Part shown: piece by piece, positions 1-8,431 of the stretch
Layout: the number at the start of each line of letters is the position of its first letter
How positions within the stretch are numbered: the stretch's first letter is position 1
Source of the DNA: Treponema sp. JC4
GTDB lineage: Bacteria; Spirochaetota; Spirochaetia; Treponematales; Treponemataceae
Assembly (NCBI RefSeq): GCF_000260795.1
Contig: NZ_AJGU01000008.1
Coordinates: 1 to 64,000, forward strand
Length of the DNA: 64,000 bases
Reading direction: 5' to 3'
Made by a program: the position numbers and the translations under genes
Notes under the pieces: generated by a model
What the model was told of the DNA's origin: nothing
The model's input: only the letters and a program-made list of their open reading frames with translations
Database searches by the model: none

Positions 1-788
1 AGTTTTGATAGAAAAATATCCTTTGAAAGGTTCATATTTAGATGTCCTATACAATGGACAAAATTTTCATTTTGCGATTTGTAACCAAATGGGCATATTT
101 CGCAAATAGAAGATTTTACCTTTTCCATTTCAACATTCATATTTCTTATCCCTAAATTCATAGGACACTTATAAACAATGCCATTCATGATATTCTTTTT
201 CATACCGTTGTTATGAATAAATAGTTTTTTTTGTGTAAGAATCTTTTCTGTAAAGTATTCATCATAAATTGGCCGGATTTTCTTCAAATCATAAATTGCA
301 TTTTTAACTTCTTCTTTTGTTTCAAAAAGAAGTTCAGAAAGGTCTATTTCAAAAGTTGTAAGTTTATGATTTTGAATTTTTGCAAATTTTGCATCATCGA
401 CAGGATGTGAAACATAAATTTCCACTGCTATTGGTTTTCCGTTGAATTCAGAATATAAATCAGGTTTTATATCACCTAGATTCTTTTCTTGTTCTATATT
501 CTCAACAGTTACAAATTCCATTTTTCCATTTACAAATGCCGGAATCATTTTTTCTTCCGTTATGATTTCTTTTGCAAGAAGATGTAATGCTGTTTGACTG
601 CATTTTATATTATCATTTCCGCTTTCATGTGCAAAATGATGAGCTTTTACGTTGCCTTGTCTTGCAATCAGGGCTCCTTTACATTCGGAACAAAAACAGC
701 CGCATTTTTTTCCATTTGGAACATCATCAATAAAAACTGATTTTCCAGATAAATCTATTGCTTGGAGGATATAGTGTTTTATCATCAT
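1..788 (-). CDS. CoiA-like putative nuclease, C-terminus cut by window edge
   Basis: The minus-strand frame is open from the ATG at 788 to the window edge with no stop, so about 262 residues are visible and the C-terminus is missing. Near the N-terminus is a CFCSEC zinc-knuckle pair followed by the motif KAHHFAHE, the signature I know from CoiA-like proteins. Further in, PDLY ... AVEIYVSH fits the D ... ExK/ExY core of a restriction-endonuclease-like fold, and CEICP suggests a second metal site. CoiA was named for competence in Gram-positives, but many relatives of this type are accessory or defence nucleases; the biological role here is unknown. The start overlaps the stop of the upstream zinc-ribbon gene as TAATG, so the two are translationally coupled. 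An ATG one codon later is an equally possible start. Confidence 0.7.
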   Translation of the reverse strand, partial: MMIKHYILQAIDLSGKSVFIDDVPNGKKCGCFCSECKGALIARQGNVKAHHFAHESGNDNIKCSQTALHLLAKEIITEEKMIPAFVNGKMEFVTVENIEQEKNLGDIKPDLYSEFNGKPIAVEIYVSHPVDDAKFAKIQNHKLTTFEIDLSELLFETKEEVKNAIYDLKKIRPIYDEYFTEKILTQKKLFIHNNGMKKNIMNGIVYKCPMNLGIRNMNVEMEKVKSSICEICPFGYKSQNENFVHCIGHLNMNLSKDIFLSK

Positions 789-1708
789 TATCTTCCTCCT
801 GTTTTATCTGCATTCATCATGTCTATTAAGCTACCATCACATTCTGGATAATGCTTGCAATAAACTAATGGTTCTTCATCATCTGGAAACTGTACAACAT
901 TTGCTTCTTTATAAAGATATTCTCTTCCACAATGGATGCAATGTACTTTTGTGTCCATTGTAAAATCTGTTTTAAGAGCATTTATACCTTTTTCAAGACC
1001 AGCTATCTTTGTTTGGCCATACATGATTGTTGGTGACAAAACTTTGAAATCAAGATAAGTACCTCTACAATTAGGATAGTTTTTGCAAACCACCATTGTT
1101 TTTGTTGAATCATTTTCTTTAATTACTTTAGACTGATTGAAATTAAATGCCTTATTGCAGTGTGTACAAAATACATAAGAATCTTTTCTTAAAATTCCAT
1201 CAGGATTATTTTCATCAGAGAAATTATTTAATTCTGCAGTTTTTAATTTACCTGTAAGTAAAGAAATTTTATCAGCAGGAAGATTAACAATTTCTTTTCT
1301 ATTGCCAAGATCAAAATACTGTCTTGCATAATCTAAAACAGCTTCATCTCCATACTGTAAAATACCTGTATAATACAAGGTCTCTTCCCAGTCTTGTACA
1401 TCCTGTGTGTTTTTAAATCTGCGAAGTAATAATTCAGAAAGTTCCATTCGTGCTTCAGAGGCATGAATAAGCTCATCCCATTTCTTAAAGCCAACCATCT
1501 TTGCAATGTAGTGTTGTGCTCTTGCAAGCTTTATATCCTGTTCATCTTTATCATCTAATTCATAATAAAAGAACAGGTCGCCTACATCGTAGAACTTCCA
1601 ATCATAGTGATAGGTAATAAATCCATCACTCTCAACTGTTTGGGTTTGGGTTTTCCAATCTTTTAAGAATTTCTTGGCTTCATTCTTAAAGAATTCTTCA
1701 TGAGACAT
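788..1708 (-). CDS. protein with two C4 zinc ribbons, unknown function
   Basis: 306 residues. The C-terminal half holds two similar zinc ribbons, each with a CxxC pair about 30 residues before a C-x5-C pair (CTHC ... CKNYPNC, and CIHC ... CKHYPEC). The second half of each resembles the topoisomerase-I type zinc ribbon. The N-terminal half is charged and helical, with a segment around residues 65-85 (AQHYIAKMVGFKKWDELIHA) that I cannot assign to a family. A good ribosome site (AAGGAG) lies just before the ATG. The gene is directly coupled to the CoiA-like nuclease gene by a TAATG overlap, so a nucleic-acid-binding partner role is a reasonable guess, no more. Confidence 0.75.
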   Translation of the reverse strand: MSHEEFFKNEAKKFLKDWKTQTQTVESDGFITYHYDWKFYDVGDLFFYYELDDKDEQDIKLARAQHYIAKMVGFKKWDELIHASEARMELSELLLRRFKNTQDVQDWEETLYYTGILQYGDEAVLDYARQYFDLGNRKEIVNLPADKISLLTGKLKTAELNNFSDENNPDGILRKDSYVFCTHCNKAFNFNQSKVIKENDSTKTMVVCKNYPNCRGTYLDFKVLSPTIMYGQTKIAGLEKGINALKTDFTMDTKVHCIHCGREYLYKEANVVQFPDDEEPLVYCKHYPECDGSLIDMMNADKTGGR

Positions 1709-1903
1709 AATGATACTCCTTGAGCATCCTATTTATTGCGTTTGCTTTTTTTGCTAGTACCTTTAAGCAGCAATAACCTGATGCTCGTAGGTAATCATTA
1801 AGTAATAAGATATGGTATGATTTAATCTTCGCACTAGCTGCTAGCTCTACCATGGAACAAGTTTAACTATATAAAATCTATATAAAATAAGTCAATTACA
1901 TGG

Positions 1904-1909
1904 TACAAT
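1904..1909 (+). promoter_or_regulatory. extended -10 (TGG-TACAAT) giving a leaderless start at 1917
   Basis: TACAAT preceded by TGG ends 7 bases before the ATG at 1917. There is no Shine-Dalgarno sequence, so transcription should begin within a base or two of the start codon. Confidence 0.5.
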
Positions 1910-1916
1910 TTTTTTA

Positions 1917-2834
1917 ATGAAAACAGAAATTGATACTTTTATAGATAATTGTCCTTTTGTTGATTTTTCAGATGAAAATAAAGTTCATAATTATTCAGGC
2001 AAATTTTTATGGGACCTAAATAACAGCGCAAATCAAATTTTATACAATTCTTTATATAAAAAGACGCAGGAAGACTATTCTCAGCTTTGTAACAACAATG
2101 ATTTGCAATCTCTTGCTTTATATAATGAAGAAATCAGAAAAATTTTTTACCGAATTGAAACTAAATATATTGAAAAGGGAAAAATAGCAAAGCACATATC
2201 AATTCTTCATAAGTTGATTCTAAAATCAATCACAAAATTGTCATCAATTATTACTTTGTATTGCTCAAAAAATTATTCAGATTGTTATTCGATTTATCGT
2301 AATATTTATGAGCATTTTATTATTTTTTCTTATGTTCTGAAAAATGAGGATATATCAGAAGCCTTTATTGATCATGCTTTTATGTCATATTATCTTATGT
2401 TGCAATCTAATGGGAATGCAGAAGAAGATGATAAACAAAAATTATCTAGATATCTAGAAAAATACGGTGATACTTTCAAATATGAATATGGGTGGGCTCA
2501 AAATAAACTTAAAAAAAATAATAAAGTTACTTTGACAGACTTAATTAGAAATTGTGAAAATGAAAACTTAATAAATACTTTTGCATTTTCATATACTTAT
2601 GCTTGTAAATTTGTTCATGCTACATCTTATGCTGTATATACCGATGATGAAGACATATCTAGACAAATTAGTTTTCTTATTCGTAATACAATAGAAATGC
2701 TTCAGTATGAATTATGTTCTTTCTTAGATTGTCTTAAAATGATAACAAAAGATAAAGTTCTCTTAAAAAGTCTTATAAGTGAGTTTACAAAACTTTCTGT
2801 AGAATGCATAAAACATTTTGAAGCAGTTAAATAA
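1917..2834 (+). CDS. DUF5677-like all-helical protein
   Basis: 305 residues, strongly AT-rich in base and codon use compared with the housekeeping genes downstream. The central region contains SIYRNIYEHFIIFSYVL and, later, FVHATSYAVY, which match my memory of the helical DUF5677 family (conserved R ... E and H near the C-terminal third). No signal peptide or membrane span is evident. Function is not known; proteins of this kind often lie in accessory islands. There is no Shine-Dalgarno site and the start appears leaderless. The base composition and the neighbouring CoiA-like nuclease suggest this end of the window was acquired horizontally (inference). Confidence 0.6.
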   Translation: MKTEIDTFIDNCPFVDFSDENKVHNYSGKFLWDLNNSANQILYNSLYKKTQEDYSQLCNNNDLQSLALYNEEIRKIFYRIETKYIEKGKIAKHISILHKLILKSITKLSSIITLYCSKNYSDCYSIYRNIYEHFIIFSYVLKNEDISEAFIDHAFMSYYLMLQSNGNAEEDDKQKLSRYLEKYGDTFKYEYGWAQNKLKKNNKVTLTDLIRNCENENLINTFAFSYTYACKFVHATSYAVYTDDEDISRQISFLIRNTIEMLQYELCSFLDCLKMITKDKVLLKSLISEFTKLSVECIKHFEAVK

Positions 2835-2891
2835 TCTAAAAAAGCCTTTATACTAGCTATTAAATTAAGTACGGACAAGCGATAGTAGCGG

Positions 2892-2974
2892 CGGCGAAGC
2901 CGTTCTGAAGCGAAAGCGGAAGAATGAAGCCGAAAGGCGGAACCGCGGATAGCGCGGTTTTTGCGAGAGCAAAA
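2892..2974. repeat. GC-rich string of five small hairpins
   Basis: Within an AT-rich spacer lie five consecutive small stem-loops: CGGC/GCCG (2892-2902), GC-GAAA-GC (2910-2917), GCC-GAAA-GGC (2929-2938), ACCGCG/CGCGGT (2942-2958) and TTTTGC-GAGA-GCAAAA (2959-2974). Three have GNRA-type tetraloops. Composition differs sharply from both flanks. The last hairpin is followed by A-rich rather than T-rich DNA on the plus strand, so this is not a plain plus-strand terminator. It resembles an interspersed structured element. Confidence 0.6.
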
Positions 2975-3024
2975 AAATGGCCTATAAAAATAAATAATCA
3001 GATGATATACAATCATTTTTTTGA

Positions 3025-3030
3025 TATACT
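3025..3030 (+). promoter_or_regulatory. extended -10 (TGA-TATACT) before the helicase
   Basis: TATACT preceded by TGA ends 9 bases before the ATG at 3040. No Shine-Dalgarno is present in the remaining spacer, so the transcript should be leaderless or nearly so. Confidence 0.5.
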
Positions 3031-3039
3031 GTCTTTCCT

Positions 3040-5046
3040 ATGGCAATTGATCTCGAAAGCTTAAAGAAGGAGCTGAACCCGGAGCAGTACCGCGCGGTTA
3101 TTACGACTGAAGGCGCGATTTTGATTATTGCGGGGGCGGGCTCTGGAAAAACTCGCGTTATTACATTCAGAATTGCTCACATGCTTGATAAGGGGATTCC
3201 TCAGAGCCAGATTCTGGCGCTGACCTTTACGAATAAGGCTGCAAAGGAGATGGAAGAGCGAATTAAGGATTTGACTCAGCGTAAGCTGCAGAATCTTACG
3301 GTTTCGACCTTCCATGCTTTTGGTGTTAAGGTGCTCCGTCAGGATATTGAAAAGCTTGGTTACCGCGAAAACTTTTCTATTTATGATGAAACTGACCGCG
3401 TTGCCCTGATTAAGGAATGCGGCCGGGAACTAAAATACAGCCCTGAAGCCCTTGATATTTATAAAATCGGCCAGCTTATTTCCAACATTAAAACCGGCCG
3501 CAAGACCTGGGAAACTGCCAACGATATGTACCGTCCTCTTTATGAGTGCTATCAGGAAGGCCTTAAGCTTTATAACGCAGTTGACTTTGATGATCTGATT
3601 GTTTTGCCAATCAAACTTTTCCACGAAAATCCTGAGGTGCTTGCCCGTTACCGCGAGCGCTTTAAGTACATTATGGTTGATGAATTTCAGGATACCAGCC
3701 ACCAGCAGTATGAGCTTATGCATCTGCTGGCAGACAAAAACGTTGCCGTAGTAGGGGATGATGACCAGTCCATTTACAGCTGGCGCGGTGCTGACTACCA
3801 GAATATAGTAAACTTTGAGCACGATTTTGACGTTACCGAAATCCGCCTGGAGCAGAATTACCGTTCAACAGGAACAATTCTTGATGCGGCAAACGGCGTT
3901 ATCAGCCACAATACCAACCGCAAGGATAAAAAACTCTGGAGTGGAAACGGGGCAGGTAAGCCAATTGAAATCTTCATGCCGGAAAATGAAACTGACGAGG
4001 CAGATTTTATTTCCGAATCAATTCTTGGAATTGCGGGCGAAGAAAAACGCAAATTTGATGATTTTGGAATCCTTATCCGGGCAAATACCCAGAGCCGCTT
4101 TATAGAAGAGGCTCTTTTACAGAACAATATTCCCTATACCATGAGCGGTGGAACTTCCTTTTTTGAACGCAAGGAAATTAAGGATGTTATCAGCTATCTT
4201 CGTGTAATTTCTAACCATGATGATGATATAAATTTGCTGCGAATCATTAATACTCCTAGGCGGGGAATCGGACGTGCTGCAATTCAGGTTATTAACGATG
4301 CCGCAGAATTAAATGGCTGTACCCTCTGGAACGCAATTGATTATCTTATTCACGCAGAAGCTTCGGAGGCTAGTGATGCTCTTAAGCAGGATCTGGAAGA
4401 CTTTGTAAATCTTATTGAAAGTCACCGTCAGAAGCTTTTGAGTGGCCGTGGTCTTGCAAATAAAGTCCGCCAGCTGGTAGAAGACATCAACTACAGGGAT
4501 TATCTGATTACAGAATATCCTAAGAGTGAAAAGGCCGTTCGCTTTAAGCTTAATAATATCGAAATGTTTATCGGTATGATTGAGCGCTGGGAAAATAACC
4601 CTGAAAACCAGAACGCTAACCTTTACGCTTATCTGAATCGTGTTACCCTTATGTCCAGCGATGACTTGGATGATGAAGAAGCAAGTGGAAAAGTCAATTT
4701 AATGACTATTCACGCCTCTAAAGGTCTGGAATTTCCGGTTGTCTTTATTGCAGGTGTAGAAGAGGGACTCATTCCTCATGCCCGTTCTGTTGAAGAAAAC
4801 GGCGGAGATGTAGAAGAAGAGCGCCGTCTTTTTTACGTTGCAATTACCCGTGCCCGCGATAAACTTTTTATGACAGCCTGCCAGAAGCGACGCAAATTAC
4901 AGATGACTGTAGAAAGTGAACCAAGCCGCTTTCTGGATGAAATTCCTCAGAATCTTGTGGAATATCATGAGCCAAAGCAGCTCACCGAGGAAGAAACTGG
5001 CGAAATGTTCAGTAACTTCCTGGATAAGCTTAAGTCGCAGATGTAA
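3040..5046 (+). CDS. pcrA: UvrD/PcrA/Rep-type ATP-dependent DNA helicase
   Basis: 668 residues, superfamily 1A 3'-5' helicase that unwinds DNA in repair and in clearing proteins from DNA. Visible motifs: Q-motif LNPEQYRAV near residue 14, Walker A AGAGSGKT near residue 33, ALTFTNKAAKEM, DEFQDTSHQQY near residue 212, GDDDQSIYSWRGA, LEQNYRS, VNLMTIHASKGLEF and VAITRARDKL. All motifs of a functional UvrD-like enzyme are present and in order; the length is slightly short for PcrA (about 720) and closer to Rep. The choice between the names PcrA, UvrD and Rep is uncertain. It is a single-gene unit, convergent with the beta-galactosidase and separated from it by a hairpin terminator. Confidence 0.95.
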   Translation: MAIDLESLKKELNPEQYRAVITTEGAILIIAGAGSGKTRVITFRIAHMLDKGIPQSQILALTFTNKAAKEMEERIKDLTQRKLQNLTVSTFHAFGVKVLRQDIEKLGYRENFSIYDETDRVALIKECGRELKYSPEALDIYKIGQLISNIKTGRKTWETANDMYRPLYECYQEGLKLYNAVDFDDLIVLPIKLFHENPEVLARYRERFKYIMVDEFQDTSHQQYELMHLLADKNVAVVGDDDQSIYSWRGADYQNIVNFEHDFDVTEIRLEQNYRSTGTILDAANGVISHNTNRKDKKLWSGNGAGKPIEIFMPENETDEADFISESILGIAGEEKRKFDDFGILIRANTQSRFIEEALLQNNIPYTMSGGTSFFERKEIKDVISYLRVISNHDDDINLLRIINTPRRGIGRAAIQVINDAAELNGCTLWNAIDYLIHAEASEASDALKQDLEDFVNLIESHRQKLLSGRGLANKVRQLVEDINYRDYLITEYPKSEKAVRFKLNNIEMFIGMIERWENNPENQNANLYAYLNRVTLMSSDDLDDEEASGKVNLMTIHASKGLEFPVVFIAGVEEGLIPHARSVEENGGDVEEERRLFYVAITRARDKLFMTACQKRRKLQMTVESEPSRFLDEIPQNLVEYHEPKQLTEEETGEMFSNFLDKLKSQM

Positions 5047-5051
5047 AAAAA

Positions 5052-5069
5052 GGGGAGTCGTAACTCCCC
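5052..5069. terminator. bidirectional hairpin terminator
   Basis: GGGGAG/CTCCCC stem with a six-base loop, flanked by an A run on the left and TTAATCTTTT on the right. It can serve both the helicase (plus) and the beta-galactosidase (minus), which end here tail to tail. Confidence 0.7.
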
Positions 5070-5078
5070 CTTAATCTT

Positions 5079-8000
5079 TTAGTAGATAATAAATTCCAGC
5101 TTATATTTTCCTGGCATTATCTTATATTCCGCCAGAGTGTCAGGACCGCAGGCTCCGGTTCCAACCCCGCGAATTACAGCGTCCAGGTGCAGTGTATAAT
5201 ACCCGTTTTTCGCGCTGCAAGTCGGCGTGAGTTCACTACGGTGTTCGCATTTCCATAAATCCGCCTCAGTGTATCGGCTGTAATTAAAGCTGAAAGGTGC
5301 TTCGCTTTGAATGTGAAGAGGCTTAACTCCCTCTCCTTCAAGGTAGAGATAGCGGGTATCACAGCGGCTGCCGTTTTCCTGAGGAACAATATATGGAACT
5401 TCAAGCTCGCAGGCCTTTTTAGAGTAAAGTCCCAGTAGAGCGCCGTCCTTCCTGTCTGAATAACATTCTTGAGGACCTCGTCCGTACCAGTTTACCCTGT
5501 CGTATTCTGCCGGGATTTTCAGGCAAAGTCCTGCACGGGGATATTCTGCCATTGCAGGAGTCAGTTCAAAGTCTGCTGTGACTTTTACTGCAGGGCTTCC
5601 AGCCGGAGATTTTACACTTTCATAAGAAAGTTTTACGTCTGCAAGTTTTTCCTTCTTTTCTGCCTTGCTTCCGGTAAAAATCTCAAAGCCGCCTTTTCCG
5701 TCAGCTTTTACTTCTTCATTTGGTAAATCTTTTTTAAGCCATTCAACGGTAGGCTTATTAAAGAGAGAGAAAGGAAGAGGATTTTCATTAATCCTGTTAA
5801 GCTCTCGTTTTACACATTCGTTTTCTGTAAAGGAACGGAAAAGTTCAGGAGTAAGTTCTTTTGCAAGTTTATTAAGAGTACCTTCTTCAACTCCGGCTTC
5901 CTGGTTGAAAAGAGCTTTACTCAAATCAACTTTGTTTAATAAAACTTCGTCCAGTCCGAAAATCCAGCCGGCAGGAGAAAAAGATGTTTCGTTTTTATAG
6001 GCAAACTGGACATTCAAAAGGTATTCGCCGTCTGCTTTTGAAGTAAAATCTCCAGTTGGAATAGAGATTTCCTTCTTTTCGCCAGGCAGAACCTTTGAAT
6101 CGCCAAGATGAACTTCGCCTTTTTTAACGCTGCAACCATTTTTCAAAATATTCCAGATAAGTTTTACGTTATCAAGACTTGTAAAATCAAAGCGGTTTTC
6201 AACTTCATATTTTCCGTTTGCGGCATCAAGTGGGCGGAAGAATATCGGCGCAAAGATTTTTTTACATTCTTCCATTGCAGGCTTTGTAGTCTGGTCAGGG
6301 AACATAATTCCGTTTAAACAGAAGTCGTAATCACTAGGCTTATCGCCAAAGTCACCACCGTACTTCCAGTATTTGCCTCCCTGAGGCTGACCGTCAGCTC
6401 CCAATGGTGCCTCAGCCGCTAAGCCCTGGTCAATCCAGTCCCAGATAAAGCCTCCTTGAAGTCCGTGGGTGCTGTAAATTGCCCGCCAGTAATCTCCAAG
6501 CGATCCGTTTGCATTTCCCATTGCGTGAGAATACTCGCACATAATAATAGGGCGGTAATCTTCTCGGCTAGTGGCATATTCTTTTATAAGGGCAATAGAA
6601 GGGTACATAGGGCCTATAAGATCTGTTAAGCCCTTACCGCGGGAAAGACTGTCTAAAGAAAAATCTCCCTGAGTAAAAGGAGGGCGGACAAAGCCTTCGT
6701 AATGAACAAGTCGGGTAGGGTCTACACGTCGAATCCAGGCCTGGGCTGCCACCTGATTCTGACCGTCTCCGCTTTCGTTACCAAGAGACCAGCCGAAAAT
6801 ACAGACATTATTTTTATCGCGGCGGACCATTCGCATAATTCGCTGCATGTAGGCATTTGTCCATTCATCATTACGGGTTATTACATCATAATTAGCGTGA
6901 TTTTCAATATTTGCCTCATCCAGCACGTACATTCCGTAGCGGTTGCAAAGCTCATACCAGCGTTCATCATCAGGATAGTGGCAGGTACGAACGGCATTAA
7001 AATTGTAAGACTTCATAATATGAAGGTCTTTTACCATTTCTGCTGTTGTCAGAGTTTTTCCGTGGACTTCACTGTGTTCGTGTCGGTTCACACCTTTTAT
7101 GTAAACCATCTTTCCGTTTATCAAAAGCTCGCGGTTTTTGATCTGAACTGATTTGAATCCTGTTGTAAAGCAGACTGATTCAATATGACGGCCAGGTTTT
7201 CCTCCGTCGGATTCATGAAGACTTACGCAGACAAGGTAAAGGTTAGGGTGCTCATGACTCCAGAGTTTTGGATTTTCAATTTTTATATGACTTCTGATTT
7301 GATTAAGGTTGAGGCGAAGGCATAAAGTTCCTGTTTTCCAGCCTTCTGCAATCTGTTTTCCTACACTTCCTTTTTGAACACTTCCATCCAGTTCGTAGAC
7401 GGCATATTTTACGACTCGTTCAAATTTGTCGTTATCAGCATGATTAAAGCGGCTGATTTCTTTAGTCAGGTCACTGCGTCCAAGAGTTACGTAAAGAGGA
7501 ATAATTCCGGTTGCCTTATCGCCAGCCTTATAGCCCTTAGTTTTTTTATCTTCGTGGAAGGCATTCTTAATTCCGTCAACATCTGCCGCAATTACAGGAC
7601 CAGCTTCTTCAAGATGTGAAAGGGCAGAAACGTCTGCAATATAAGTATCTTCAGTTGTATAAAGATAAACGCTTCTGTGAATTCCTCCAAACCACCACTG
7701 GTCCTGATCTTCCACAAAAGAAGCATCCGAGTAGCGGATAACCTTAATGTCGATAGTAACTTCTTTTCCTTCTGCTACTGCATCTTTTATATAGTAAGAA
7801 ATATCAAATTCACAAGGCAAACGGGTGTCTTTGCTGATTCCAGCCTGAATTCCGTTTACAAAAACCTGGGTAACGCTTTCTGCAGAACCGATATGAAGAA
7901 CAACTCTGCGTCCCTTCCATTCAGATGGGATTTTTACCTTAAGGCGGTAAAGACCAGTTGGATTTTCTTCCGGCACATTTGGCGGAATTGTATCAAAAGG

Positions 8001-8297
8001 CATCTGAACGTTGGTGTAGTGGGGCTTATCCCAGCCTTGAAGAGACCAGGTTCCTGGAACATTAATCTTGTCCCATTTATTTACATCATTAAAAGAAAGC
8101 TCCGGATTTGTAGAAAAGGCAAAATCCCATTTTCCATCAAGATATTTTACAAAAGACGACTCTGTTTTTTCATGACTTTCAGGTCCTTCTGCACATTCTA
8201 TTATAGAAGATTTTGCATCAGCAAAAGGAATAAGATGGCTTCTTGAAGGAAGACGATTTAAAGACTGTATTTCCGGATTTTCATAAAAGTTTTTCAT
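5079..8297 (-). CDS. lacZ: beta-galactosidase, glycoside hydrolase family 2 (LacZ type)
   Basis: 1072 residues, the usual length of long LacZ enzymes. The GH2 sugar-binding, immunoglobulin-like and TIM-barrel domains are recognisable: GWSLGNESGDGQ (acid/base Glu near residue 504), CEYSHAMGNANG (nucleophile Glu near 587), and HYPDDERWYELCNRYG. The C-terminal small-chain domain is also present (VNWYGRGPQECYSDRK). There is no signal peptide, so it should hydrolyse imported beta-galactosides in the cytoplasm. It is divergent from the ABC sugar importer genes at 8432-11526, which makes uptake plus hydrolysis of a lactose-like sugar the obvious reading. The shared upstream region carries palindromes (see 8304-8396). 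Confidence 0.95.
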   Translation of the reverse strand: MKNFYENPEIQSLNRLPSRSHLIPFADAKSSIIECAEGPESHEKTESSFVKYLDGKWDFAFSTNPELSFNDVNKWDKINVPGTWSLQGWDKPHYTNVQMPFDTIPPNVPEENPTGLYRLKVKIPSEWKGRRVVLHIGSAESVTQVFVNGIQAGISKDTRLPCEFDISYYIKDAVAEGKEVTIDIKVIRYSDASFVEDQDQWWFGGIHRSVYLYTTEDTYIADVSALSHLEEAGPVIAADVDGIKNAFHEDKKTKGYKAGDKATGIIPLYVTLGRSDLTKEISRFNHADNDKFERVVKYAVYELDGSVQKGSVGKQIAEGWKTGTLCLRLNLNQIRSHIKIENPKLWSHEHPNLYLVCVSLHESDGGKPGRHIESVCFTTGFKSVQIKNRELLINGKMVYIKGVNRHEHSEVHGKTLTTAEMVKDLHIMKSYNFNAVRTCHYPDDERWYELCNRYGMYVLDEANIENHANYDVITRNDEWTNAYMQRIMRMVRRDKNNVCIFGWSLGNESGDGQNQVAAQAWIRRVDPTRLVHYEGFVRPPFTQGDFSLDSLSRGKGLTDLIGPMYPSIALIKEYATSREDYRPIIMCEYSHAMGNANGSLGDYWRAIYSTHGLQGGFIWDWIDQGLAAEAPLGADGQPQGGKYWKYGGDFGDKPSDYDFCLNGIMFPDQTTKPAMEECKKIFAPIFFRPLDAANGKYEVENRFDFTSLDNVKLIWNILKNGCSVKKGEVHLGDSKVLPGEKKEISIPTGDFTSKADGEYLLNVQFAYKNETSFSPAGWIFGLDEVLLNKVDLSKALFNQEAGVEEGTLNKLAKELTPELFRSFTENECVKRELNRINENPLPFSLFNKPTVEWLKKDLPNEEVKADGKGGFEIFTGSKAEKKEKLADVKLSYESVKSPAGSPAVKVTADFELTPAMAEYPRAGLCLKIPAEYDRVNWYGRGPQECYSDRKDGALLGLYSKKACELEVPYIVPQENGSRCDTRYLYLEGEGVKPLHIQSEAPFSFNYSRYTEADLWKCEHRSELTPTCSAKNGYYTLHLDAVIRGVGTGACGPDTLAEYKIMPGKYKLEFIIY

Positions 8298-8303
8298 ATT
8301 TTA

Positions 8304-8396
8304 AGTTTAAGTCCAAAAATACTAAAAAATAAGGTATTTAAATACTAGGATTTTTTACCTTTCATTTTGATGATTCTGACTTAAACTGAAGACAAT
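8304..8396. promoter_or_regulatory. divergent lacZ/ABC control region with palindromes
   Basis: Between the divergent lacZ and binding-protein genes lie a perfect 10-base inverted repeat, AGTTTAAGTC (8304-8313) and GACTTAAACT (8378-8387), and a perfect 12-base palindrome GTATTTAAATAC (8334-8345) in the middle. A plausible rightward promoter is TTGATG (8367-8372) with ACAATA around 8392. The right repeat arm falls between these -35 and -10 boxes, so a bound repressor could block it and loop to the left arm. No regulator gene is adjacent. Confidence 0.55.
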
Positions 8397-8431
8397 AAGA
8401 TTTTAAAAATGTTTTTTCTTAGGAGGAAAAA

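Noticed and set aside
1740-1800. Words resembling the tag end of tmRNA (AAGCAGCAATAACCTGATGCTC)
   Set aside because: No acceptor stem, no tRNA-like 3' half, no resume-codon region or pseudoknots nearby; similarity is limited to about 20 bases.
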